NCBI RefSeq assembly: GCF_025464955.1
Contig: NZ_JAODNM010000124.1
Coordinates: 62,001 to 126,000, forward strand
DNA from: Amycolatopsis sp.
Lineage (GTDB): Bacteria > Actinomycetota > Actinomycetes > Mycobacteriales > Pseudonocardiaceae
Length of the DNA stretch: 64,000 nucleotides
Direction: 5' to 3'
Part shown: in pieces, positions 1 through 6,955 of the stretch
Numbering within the stretch: position 1 is the first letter of the stretch
Layout of the letters: each line of letters begins with the position of its first letter
The notes under the pieces: generated by a model
What the model was told of the DNA's origin: nothing
Databases searched by the model: none
Seen by the model: only the letters and a program-made list of their open reading frames with translations
Made by a program: the position numbers and the translations under genes

Positions 1-334
1 CTACGCCGACGCCGCCGTCGCGGCCCTGACCGGCGAAGGCCATGTCGGCAAGGTGTACGAACTCGCTGGGGACCGCAGCTGGACCTACGTCGAGCTGGCG
101 GCCGAACTCACCAAAGCCACCGGCAAGGACGTCACCTACCGGGACCTGCCCGCCGACGAGCACCGCGAGTTCCTTGTCAGCGCAGGCGTTCCAGCCGCGC
201 TCGCGGCCACACTGGCCGACTTCGACCGCGGGACCGCGCACGGCGACCTCGACGACACCTCAGGTGACCTGCGGACGCTCATCGGCCACGCGACCACCCC
301 ACTCGCCGAAACCGTTTCCGCCATCCTGGCCTGA
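1..334 (+). CDS. NAD(P)-binding oxidoreductase, C-terminal part (5' end outside window)
   Basis: The reading frame is open from the first complete codon at position 2 to TGA at 332-334, giving about 110 residues of a C-terminus. The sequence (YADAAVAAL, then KVYELAGD, YVELAAEL and a terminal LAETVSAIL) follows the C-terminal pattern of atypical short-chain dehydrogenases of the NmrA/QorB type. In that family the N-terminal half, missing here, binds NADPH and the C-terminal part shapes the substrate pocket. I infer an NAD(P)H:quinone oxidoreductase or NmrA-like protein; the substrate cannot be told. It converges on the minus-strand operon ending at 524. Confidence 0.6.
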   Translation, partial: YADAAVAALTGEGHVGKVYELAGDRSWTYVELAAELTKATGKDVTYRDLPADEHREFLVSAGVPAALAATLADFDRGTAHGDLDDTSGDLRTLIGHATTPLAETVSAILA

Positions 335-372
335 GGCTGGTGGTGCGGCGTTGCGGCCCGGGCGCGAACGAC

Positions 373-414
373 TCGGGGGACGTTGAGTACAAATCATTGG
401 TATCGGGGGACGTT
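373..414. repeat. Short direct repeat in the 335-523 intergenic gap
   Basis: The 12-mer TCGGGGGACGTT occurs at 373-384 and again at 403-414, 30 bp apart. Each copy is followed three bases later by TAC. It lies between two convergent genes. I see no coding potential and no T-run terminator in the 335-523 gap. Its role is unknown. Confidence 0.5.
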
Positions 415-523
415 TCGTACACAGCAAAGCCGCACCGGCCAACCCCAGCAGTCACACCGACACCACCACAGCCCCACTGACGTGGGCCTCTGATCCAGCC
501 CCCGTCCCCCAGCCGCATCGACG

Positions 524-1441
524 TCACTTCGGCACGACAAGCAGGGTCACCGTGCGGTTGCGGGCGGCGTCCGGGAACGGGCCCTGCGCCTGGTCCGCGG
601 TCGCCAGGGTGAACGCCGTCAGCGAGCCGTCGCCGCCGCGCGCCAGGTAGCCCGCCGCCACCTGGGCCCGAGCCAGCGCGACCGTGGATCCTCCGCTCGT
701 CCGGCCACCGGCGGCCGCGACGGCGTGCCCGACCACGGTCGTGGTCACGTTCAGGCCCGCCAGCCGGTGGCCGAGTTCGGTCAGCAGCGGCCCGCTCGCA
801 CGGCCGACGTCGGTATCGCGGACGAACACGCCGTCGTCGAACACCACCTCGGCGTCTCCGGTACGCCTGGTGACGTACACACCGGGCATGGCCAAGGCCT
901 TGACGATGGCGTCGAGGCGGTCGGTCTGTCGGCCGGCGGCGGATGCGTTGTCGGCGGCGAGCCCGTCGAGGCGTCGCTGCAGCGCGTCGGCACGTTGGGT
1001 CTGGGCGTTCACCTGCGCGGAACCGGCCACGGGGACGGGCTGCCGGTCGGTCCCGCTGGACGAGAGCCACACGACGCCGCCGACGACCACCACTCCGGCG
1101 AGGGCAGCCGCGAGGACCGTGACCCGGCCCGCGTTCACCACGGGACGCGCGCGACGACGACTCACGGCGATCTGCGCGATCGTTTCGCGACCCGCCGCGG
1201 CGGCAGAGTTGTCGGGTGTCAGTGTCAACACCCTTTCCCAGCAGCGGTCCGCCTCCGTCAGTTCACCGAGCTGCGCGTGAACCCTGGCGCGCAGATCGAG
1301 CGCCTCCACCGTCGGCTCACCGGCGGCGTCGAGGGCATCGAGCAGCCGCGCCGCCTGTGCCAGGTCGCCGTCGTACGCGGCCGCGTGCGCGCGGCCGAGC
1401 GTCAGCCGGTGCTTCAGCGCGGACCGCAGCGGTTCGGTCAT
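524..1441 (-). CDS. TPR protein with one membrane segment and OmpA-like C-terminal domain
   Basis: 305 residues. The N-terminus (about 1-90) is helical and TPR-like (LGRAHAAAYDGDLAQAARLL, then LRARVHAQLGELTEADRCW). One hydrophobic segment lies near residues 105-127 (VTVLAAALAGVVVVGGVVWL), followed by a coiled-coil-like linker. The last about 110 residues have an OmpA-like layout: LLTELGHRLAGL, then VVGHAVAAAGG, a run of ARAQVAAGYLA and a final NRTVTLLVVP. It is the last gene of the operon and its ATG overlaps the Hsp70 stop as ATGA (1441-1438). The likely role is to anchor the chaperone/kinase assembly at the membrane, inferred from context only. Confidence 0.7.
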   Translation of the reverse strand: MTEPLRSALKHRLTLGRAHAAAYDGDLAQAARLLDALDAAGEPTVEALDLRARVHAQLGELTEADRCWERVLTLTPDNSAAAAGRETIAQIAVSRRRARPVVNAGRVTVLAAALAGVVVVGGVVWLSSSGTDRQPVPVAGSAQVNAQTQRADALQRRLDGLAADNASAAGRQTDRLDAIVKALAMPGVYVTRRTGDAEVVFDDGVFVRDTDVGRASGPLLTELGHRLAGLNVTTTVVGHAVAAAGGRTSGGSTVALARAQVAAGYLARGGDGSLTAFTLATADQAQGPFPDAARNRTVTLLVVPK

Positions 1442-3906
1442 GCCTTGACCACCCCGATGAACTTCTCCTGCTCGGCCTGCGGCATCAGGCGGTACAGGCG
1501 CTGGTTGACCGCGTCGAGCAGCCTGGTGTCACGCGCCGAGATGGCCTGCTTGCCTTCCCGGATCAGGGAGTTGACCTGAGTCGACGGCGGCAGCACCTCG
1601 ATCAGGCCGTAGAAGAGCTTGACCGGCCAGTCCGGACTGCGCTGCTCCAGCCGGACCAGCAGCGTGCCGACCCGCTCGACCTGCGTACGCATGGCGGCCG
1701 CGTCCCCGGAGTCGATCGCGTCCTGCGACCGGCGCCGCGCCTCGGTGAGTTCCTGCCGATCCGCCGGACTGCCCGACTGTTCGACGAGCCCAGCAGCCTC
1801 CTCGATGAGGCCCTGCAGCTGCCGGACCAGCGCGGGCAGGCCGGCGGCATCCTCGATGTCGTCCAGTTCCGCCTCCAGGTCGCGCAGGCGGTCCTCGGCC
1901 GCGGCCGCCGCGCCGACGTCCACCTTGGCCATCCGCACCTGGTCGCGGACCGTCTGCAATGCATTCTCGCCGTCGAGTTTCTGCAGTCGCCGCTGGGCTT
2001 CTGGCGACAACGCGGAGGCGGTCAGCGAGCTGAACCGGTCCTCCACTTCGCGGAGCCGGACCTCGAGTGCCTGCACGGTCGCGGGCCGGACGTTGTCCAG
2101 GTTGATCTCGGCCTCGAACTGCGCCTCGACCAGCGGGACGACGGCGACCACGGTGACCAGACTGGACGTGTCGATCTCGAAGGCGACCTCGACCTCGCTG
2201 CCCGCGGGCAGATCGATCCGGATGTCCCGCGGCCGGATCTCCAGCATCCCGACCTCGCGGTTGCGGTCACCCCGGCTCCGCTCGCCCTGGACGACCGGGA
2301 TGCGCACGACAGCGTCCGAGTCGTTCCGCTGCAGCTCGCTCGAGGTCCGGAAGTAGTCGCGGGCCTTGGTCGGGAGGGTGGCGCCCTTGCGCACCATCGG
2401 CGCGAACGAGCGATCGGCGAGCTGGATGCCCAGCGAATGCGCGATCCGTGGCCCACCGAACTCGATGCCGTAGGTGAACGACAGCGTGTCGGGGGTCAGC
2501 TTCCGCCGGGTACCGGTGTCGTCGGTCAGCTCGACGGTGAACCTGGAGGTCCGGTCCGCGTCGATGTCGACTTCGGTGGCGAAGGCACCGTTGGCGTTCA
2601 ACGCGATGCGCGCGGAGCGGAACGGCGGTTGCCCGTCAGGGTTGGCCAATGTCACGGAGTAGCCCGTCCAGTCCGTTGTGGACGAACCGATGATCCGACC
2701 GGCGGCGGTCGGCGTGAGCGTGCTGACGCTGGGCTCGTAGGACAGTTCGGCGACGAACTCACCCGCGACGGCCACCGGAGTCGCCCGGGGACGCCGGATC
2801 GTGCTCGCGAAGATCGCCGCGCCGCGAGCGACCACGGTGGTCGGGTCGAGACTGGTGTCGAGTTCGATCCCGAGCCCGTGACGCGGGTCCGCCAGCCGCT
2901 CGCGCAGCCCCGGCGAGAGCGTGACACCGCCGACGAGCAGCAGGCGGTCGATGTCGTCGGTCTTGAGGGAAGCCTCGGTCAGCCCGTCACGGCAGAGGTT
3001 GATCGCCCTGACGTAGAACGGTTCCGCGATCGAATCGAGCTGATCGCGGCGGAGGGTGTACTCGAAGGTCCAGGCACCGCCCCGGCCGTCGTTGAGTTCC
3101 GTCTGGATTTCGAACTGCGCGCTGCGGGACAGCTGGATCTTCGCTTCCTCGGCCACTTCCTTCAGTCGCGCCAGTACCGCCCGCCACTTCGGATTGTCCC
3201 GGCGGAGGTCGCGCAACCCGAGTTCGGCCGACGCCGCGGGCGCCAGCACCCGTTCGACGAGCGCCCAGTCGATCAGCTTCCCGCCGAGGTAACGGTCCCC
3301 GGAATGGTTGAGCACCCGCAGGTCGCCGTCCCGCTTGCTGACCACGGCGGCGTCGAAGGTGCCGCCGCCGAAGTCGAACACCATCCAGTAACCGCGGTCG
3401 GAGGAATCGTGGAACCCGTAAGCGAAAGCCGCCGCCGTGGGTTCCTGCACGAGCGGGCAGGACGGGCCGAAGCCCGCGAGCTCGGCGGCCTCGGTGGTGG
3501 CCTTGTTTTCGTTCAACGTGAACGCGGCGGGGACCGTGATCACCGCGGACTCCGGCGCGGCGCCACAGTGGTGCGCCGCGTCCGCGCGCAGCGACTTGAG
3601 CACCTCAGCCGACAGCTCCTGCGGGGTCAGCGACCGGCCGGCGCTGACAAACTCCTTGCGCGCGTCGGCCAGCCCCATCTCCTGCTTGAACTCCGCGGCG
3701 GCGTTGTCCGGGTCGAACCCGACGCGGGACCGCGCCCGGCGGCCGACATGGATCGTGTCCGGTTTGGGCAGCCAGATCGCCGACGGTGTGATGTCCCAGC
3801 CGTCGTTGTTCTTGACCACGGACACGGTGCCGTCTTCGACCACCGCGATCGCGCTGTTCGTGGTGCCCAGGTCGATGCCGACGTCTATGGTGTCGCTCTC
3901 ACGCAT
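1438..3906 (-). CDS. Hsp70 (DnaK-like) family ATPase with long C-terminal extension
   Basis: 822 residues, longer than housekeeping DnaK (about 620). The actin-like ATPase domain is complete: phosphate-1 motif DLGTTNSAIAVVEDG near residue 12, connect motif QEPTAAAFAYGF, phosphate-2 motif VFDFGGGTFDAAVV and adenosine motif LLLVGGVTLSPG. After about residue 380 the sequence leaves the standard DnaK substrate domain and ends in helical, charged coiled-coil-like sequence (LREVEDRFSSLTASAL onward). It overlaps the GrpE-like gene by 8 bp upstream and the TPR gene by 4 bp downstream. With a kinase, a phosphatase and an FHA protein in the same operon it is probably a dedicated, phospho-regulated chaperone rather than the general DnaK. 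The client is unknown. Confidence 0.9.
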   Translation of the reverse strand: MRESDTIDVGIDLGTTNSAIAVVEDGTVSVVKNNDGWDITPSAIWLPKPDTIHVGRRARSRVGFDPDNAAAEFKQEMGLADARKEFVSAGRSLTPQELSAEVLKSLRADAAHHCGAAPESAVITVPAAFTLNENKATTEAAELAGFGPSCPLVQEPTAAAFAYGFHDSSDRGYWMVFDFGGGTFDAAVVSKRDGDLRVLNHSGDRYLGGKLIDWALVERVLAPAASAELGLRDLRRDNPKWRAVLARLKEVAEEAKIQLSRSAQFEIQTELNDGRGGAWTFEYTLRRDQLDSIAEPFYVRAINLCRDGLTEASLKTDDIDRLLLVGGVTLSPGLRERLADPRHGLGIELDTSLDPTTVVARGAAIFASTIRRPRATPVAVAGEFVAELSYEPSVSTLTPTAAGRIIGSSTTDWTGYSVTLANPDGQPPFRSARIALNANGAFATEVDIDADRTSRFTVELTDDTGTRRKLTPDTLSFTYGIEFGGPRIAHSLGIQLADRSFAPMVRKGATLPTKARDYFRTSSELQRNDSDAVVRIPVVQGERSRGDRNREVGMLEIRPRDIRIDLPAGSEVEVAFEIDTSSLVTVVAVVPLVEAQFEAEINLDNVRPATVQALEVRLREVEDRFSSLTASALSPEAQRRLQKLDGENALQTVRDQVRMAKVDVGAAAAAEDRLRDLEAELDDIEDAAGLPALVRQLQGLIEEAAGLVEQSGSPADRQELTEARRRSQDAIDSGDAAAMRTQVERVGTLLVRLEQRSPDWPVKLFYGLIEVLPPSTQVNSLIREGKQAISARDTRLLDAVNQRLYRLMPQAEQEKFIGVVKA

Positions 3907-4432
3907 GGTCGTTCCTCACTGGGTTTCGTGCGGCTGGGTCAGGGGATGCGGGGTTTTTGGGCGTAGGTGCGCCGACGATCACCTGGCCCATCTGGATGAG
4001 CCTGCCTTCGAAGTAGAGCGACGGCCGGATGGTCTGCAGGATCGTCTCGGCGAACAAGGTGTCGTCTTCCTGGAAGACCAACACCTCAAGGGATCGCCCG
4101 GCATGGAACGCGTCGCCGTCGTGCTCCTGCAGGACCAAACCGGCCGCGGACAACGAATCCCGGCAGGTTTGCAAGTAGCGGCCGGTTTGGCGCGACCTCG
4201 CCGAGGGCTCCTCACCTGACTGGACGAGCCTCCGCTGCGCACGCCACAGGTTCGTGGCCGCGTCGGCCAACGCCTTCTCGTCGAGTTCGGATCGAGGTTG
4301 TTCCAACGGCGCGCGGACATCGTCGAGCAGCCGGTCGAGCTGCTCACGCGCCCGCGCTGCCAACACCGGCGGCGCGATGCGGAAAGCCTTGTGGTGCCGG
4401 TGTTGCCGGAAAACCGCTCGGAGCCTGCTCAC
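3899..4432 (-). CDS. GrpE-like small protein of the Hsp70 operon
   Basis: 177 residues from GTG 4432. This start overlaps the kinase stop as GTGA; an ATG seven codons upstream (4453) is possible but would lie inside the kinase gene. Residues about 15-110 are helical. The C-terminal about 60 residues (GLVLQEHDGDAFHAG, then ETIRPSLYFEGRLIQMGQVI) resemble the beta-wing end of GrpE, the nucleotide-exchange factor of DnaK. Its place directly before the Hsp70 gene fits that role. Identification rests on this pattern and context, so it is moderate. Confidence 0.5.
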   Translation of the reverse strand: MSRLRAVFRQHRHHKAFRIAPPVLAARAREQLDRLLDDVRAPLEQPRSELDEKALADAATNLWRAQRRLVQSGEEPSARSRQTGRYLQTCRDSLSAAGLVLQEHDGDAFHAGRSLEVLVFQEDDTLFAETILQTIRPSLYFEGRLIQMGQVIVGAPTPKNPASPDPAARNPVRNDHA

Positions 4433-5490
4433 ATCATCACCCCCCGGCGCCAAAGAATGAGCTTGGCCAGGTAAAGCTCGCTCAGCTGTGGTGACAAGTT
4501 GACGGCCTCCTCCATGAGATCGGCCGCGCGGCCGAGTTCGCCGGGGATCCGGTGCAGCGCGAGGGCTTGGTCGGCCAGGCGCCGGGCACGGCCGGTGGGT
4601 GGTCTGGTCGAAGTGGACGTGCTGTGCACGGGACCGCGCGCGAGGTTTTCCTTGCGCTGCCGCAAAGCGTCACCGAGCGCGCGGGCGGTGGACGGGCGGG
4701 CGCCGGGGTCGAGTTCGAGCGCGGCCAGCACGATGCGGTCCAGCTCGGGATCGACGTCTTCGTTGTAACTGCTCGGCGGCAGCAGCGGACGGTTGAACCG
4801 GGCGTAGGAGTACGACGAAAACTGGTCGCCGTCGTCGAACGGGAGATGGCCGGTGAGCAACAGGTAGGCGATCGTGCCCACCGACCACACGTCGCTCGCG
4901 CAGGAATAGCCCTTGTTGCGTAAGACTTCCGGGGCCATGAACGCGAACGTGCCCTGCGCGCTGGCCAGCAGTGTGAACGGGTCAGCACGTTTGGCCAGCC
5001 CGAAGTCGCTGACCCGCACGCGCAGGCCGGCGCCGTCGTAACCGACGAGGATGTTGGCCATCGTGATGTCGCGGTGCACGATCGGCGGATCCTGGTCGTG
5101 GGCCACCGCCAGCCCGTCCGCGATCTGGGTCATCACCTCGGCCACCAGGTCGGTCGGCACCGAGGGGCGGTGCGCCGCGGCGAGGCGTTCGAGGCTGCCG
5201 CCCGCGACGTACTCCATGGTGAAGAAGCCGCGCATCCCTTCCGGGGTCTGCACTGTGCTCGCTTCGAAGAACCTGACGATGTTCGGGTGCCCCAACGTCG
5301 ACAGCAGCCTGGCTTCGCCGAGCATCGCGCGGGTTTCGGCCTTCGAGGCGACCTTCTTGAACAGCTTCATCGCCTGCCAGCCGAGGTATTCGTGCTGCAC
5401 CCGGTGGACCTCGGCGAACGCTCCTTCGCCAAGGAGCCGGTCGATGACGAGGGTGTCGCTGACGCGGTCACCACTGTTGAGGAGTGTCAT
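4429..5490 (-). CDS. Serine/threonine protein kinase
   Basis: 353 residues from ATG 5490, which forms an ATGA overlap with the phosphatase stop. The protein-kinase domain fills residues about 12-270: glycine loop LLGEGAFAEVH, lysine of the VAIK motif as QAMKLFKK, catalytic loop VHRDITMANILV, metal-binding DFGLAK and APE in FMAPEVL. The catalytic-loop lysine of HRDLKP is replaced by threonine (HRDIT). There is no transmembrane segment; the about 70-residue C-terminal tail is helical and TPR-like. It is a soluble Hanks-type kinase. Likely substrates are the adjacent FHA and Hsp70-associated proteins, countered by the PP2C encoded just upstream (inference). Confidence 0.93.
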   Translation of the reverse strand: MTLLNSGDRVSDTLVIDRLLGEGAFAEVHRVQHEYLGWQAMKLFKKVASKAETRAMLGEARLLSTLGHPNIVRFFEASTVQTPEGMRGFFTMEYVAGGSLERLAAAHRPSVPTDLVAEVMTQIADGLAVAHDQDPPIVHRDITMANILVGYDGAGLRVRVSDFGLAKRADPFTLLASAQGTFAFMAPEVLRNKGYSCASDVWSVGTIAYLLLTGHLPFDDGDQFSSYSYARFNRPLLPPSSYNEDVDPELDRIVLAALELDPGARPSTARALGDALRQRKENLARGPVHSTSTSTRPPTGRARRLADQALALHRIPGELGRAADLMEEAVNLSPQLSELYLAKLILWRRGVMM

Positions 5491-6149
5491 GGCTGTCCGC
5501 CGTACTGCAGTGTGACGGCCGAAACATCGTCGACCGCTTCCCCAGCATGGCCAACCAGCCCCTCGCACACCACGTCGACTTCGGTCCAGGTGCTCAACGC
5601 GTCGCCCAGGAGGCCCTCATCGACGTTGGCGACTAGGCCGTCCGTACAAAGCAGGAACCGGTCGCCGGGCTCGAGCACGTGAAGCGAAATCCCGGGGACC
5701 ACCTCGCCCGGCATGCCCACGAACCTGGTGAGCCGCCCGTCGAGCACGTGGTCCTCGGTGAGCCGGGCGAACCGGCCACGACGCGCGCGGTAGATCCGGC
5801 TGTCGCCCAGGTGCACGGCCAACGCCAAGCCGTCCCGGATGACGAGCAGGGCGAACGCGGCGCCGGTCGTATCCGGACCGCTTCGCGCGGCCGCGCGGAC
5901 GCGCTCGTTGAGTTCGGCCACCAGCCCGGTGACCACGTCGGCGACCCCTGGCTCCGCCAGCATCGGCACATGGACGTGCACCAGATCGCGTAGCTCGGCG
6001 GCGACCAACTTCGCGGTGGCCGCAGCGTCGGCCAGTCCGCCGATCCCATCGACGACGAGGAAGATCCCCCGGACGGCGTCGGCGACCACCCGGTCCTGGT
6101 TCTCCCGGTGCAGGCGACCGGTCTGGCTCGCCGTGGAGTACTCGATCAC
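5487..6149 (-). CDS. PP2C-family Ser/Thr protein phosphatase
   Basis: 220 residues from GTG 6149, chosen because it overlaps the FHA stop as GTGA and starts the conserved fold (VIEYSTASQTGRLHRENQD). The manganese/magnesium ligands of PP2C phosphatases are visible: NQD near residue 19, FLVVDGIGG, LGDSRIYRAR, LTEDH, LCTDGL and DDVSAVTL. It is soluble with no extra domain and close to the usual 230-residue catalytic domain. It probably dephosphorylates targets of the kinase encoded next to it, a common pairing in actinobacteria. Confidence 0.93.
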   Translation of the reverse strand: MIEYSTASQTGRLHRENQDRVVADAVRGIFLVVDGIGGLADAAATAKLVAAELRDLVHVHVPMLAEPGVADVVTGLVAELNERVRAAARSGPDTTGAAFALLVIRDGLALAVHLGDSRIYRARRGRFARLTEDHVLDGRLTRFVGMPGEVVPGISLHVLEPGDRFLLCTDGLVANVDEGLLGDALSTWTEVDVVCEGLVGHAGEAVDDVSAVTLQYGGQP

Positions 6150-6955
6150 GGCTGACCTCCGAGGTTCGGCGGCGCGACGTTGAGGCGGTAACCGATGCCC
6201 GTGACCGTTTCCAGGATCTTCGGGTCCGACGGCTCGACCTCGATGCAGCGGCGCGCGGCCCGCACGACCCCGGCGATGTCGCCCCGGGTGTACGCCCGAT
6301 GCGACGCCCACTCCTCACGAGCGCCCCACAGCGCGGTGATCAGCTCCGCGTGATCGCAGGCGACAGCCTCGCCCTGGGTACTGCGGCCTGCCATGTACCT
6401 CAGTAACTGGTGGCCCTGCGGGCGCAAGCCGGCGATCGGCGTCTCGGCTCCACCATCGCGGCGGTAGGCACGGGCTTCGACCCAGTCGTACCGCAGGCAC
6501 GGGCCGGTGTGGCGGACCGCGGGCGGCGAACCGAACGGCGCCGGCCGGGTGGTGTGCGGGTCGAGGAAGGTCAGCTCCCAGTAGAGCGGCTCGCCGCCCG
6601 CGGTCATGTCGCCGAGGATCAGCAGCTGATCACCGTGCTGCAAACGTTTGCGTCCCCGCAGGTGCTCGGCGGTCCCGCCGTGCCGCAGCAGCGTGCCGTT
6701 GACGCTCGCGTTGTCGGTCACCGACCACATACCGTCGGCGAAGTCCAGCGTGCAGTGCAGCCGCCCGACCCAGCGCTGCGGGTCCGGCCCCAGCGCGACG
6801 TCCGGGGCATGGTCCGGCGCGGCGCGGCCGACGGTGATCGGCCCGGTGCCCAACTCGACGCCGCTCGCCACGCCGTCGGGCGAGCTGATCCGCAAGGCCA
6901 CCGCGCGAGCTGCCACCGCGTTGTCCTCCTGGTCGACGTCGAGCTCGGCGCTCAT
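6146..6955 (-). CDS. FHA-domain protein with C-terminal winged-helix domain
   Basis: 269 residues from ATG 6955, overlapping the upstream stop as ATGA. Residues about 20-130 carry an FHA phosphothreonine-binding fold: ITVGRAAPDHAPDVAL, RLHCTLDFADGMWSVTD and NASVNGTLL. Residues about 165-265 resemble an OmpR/PhoB winged helix (GLRPQGHQLLRYM, then DIAGVVRAARRCIEVEPSDP and TVTGIGYRLNV). FHA plus winged helix suggests a phospho-dependent adaptor that may also bind DNA, although such domains can act purely as protein-interaction modules. The likely partner is the kinase two genes downstream. Confidence 0.8.
   Translation of the reverse strand: MSAELDVDQEDNAVAARAVALRISSPDGVASGVELGTGPITVGRAAPDHAPDVALGPDPQRWVGRLHCTLDFADGMWSVTDNASVNGTLLRHGGTAEHLRGRKRLQHGDQLLILGDMTAGGEPLYWELTFLDPHTTRPAPFGSPPAVRHTGPCLRYDWVEARAYRRDGGAETPIAGLRPQGHQLLRYMAGRSTQGEAVACDHAELITALWGAREEWASHRAYTRGDIAGVVRAARRCIEVEPSDPKILETVTGIGYRLNVAPPNLGGQP

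Noticed and set aside
1216..3966. A 916-codon open frame on the plus strand
   Set aside because: It is antisense to the Hsp70 gene, has a low-complexity Arg/Gly/Val composition and no motif; it exists only because of GC-rich codon use.
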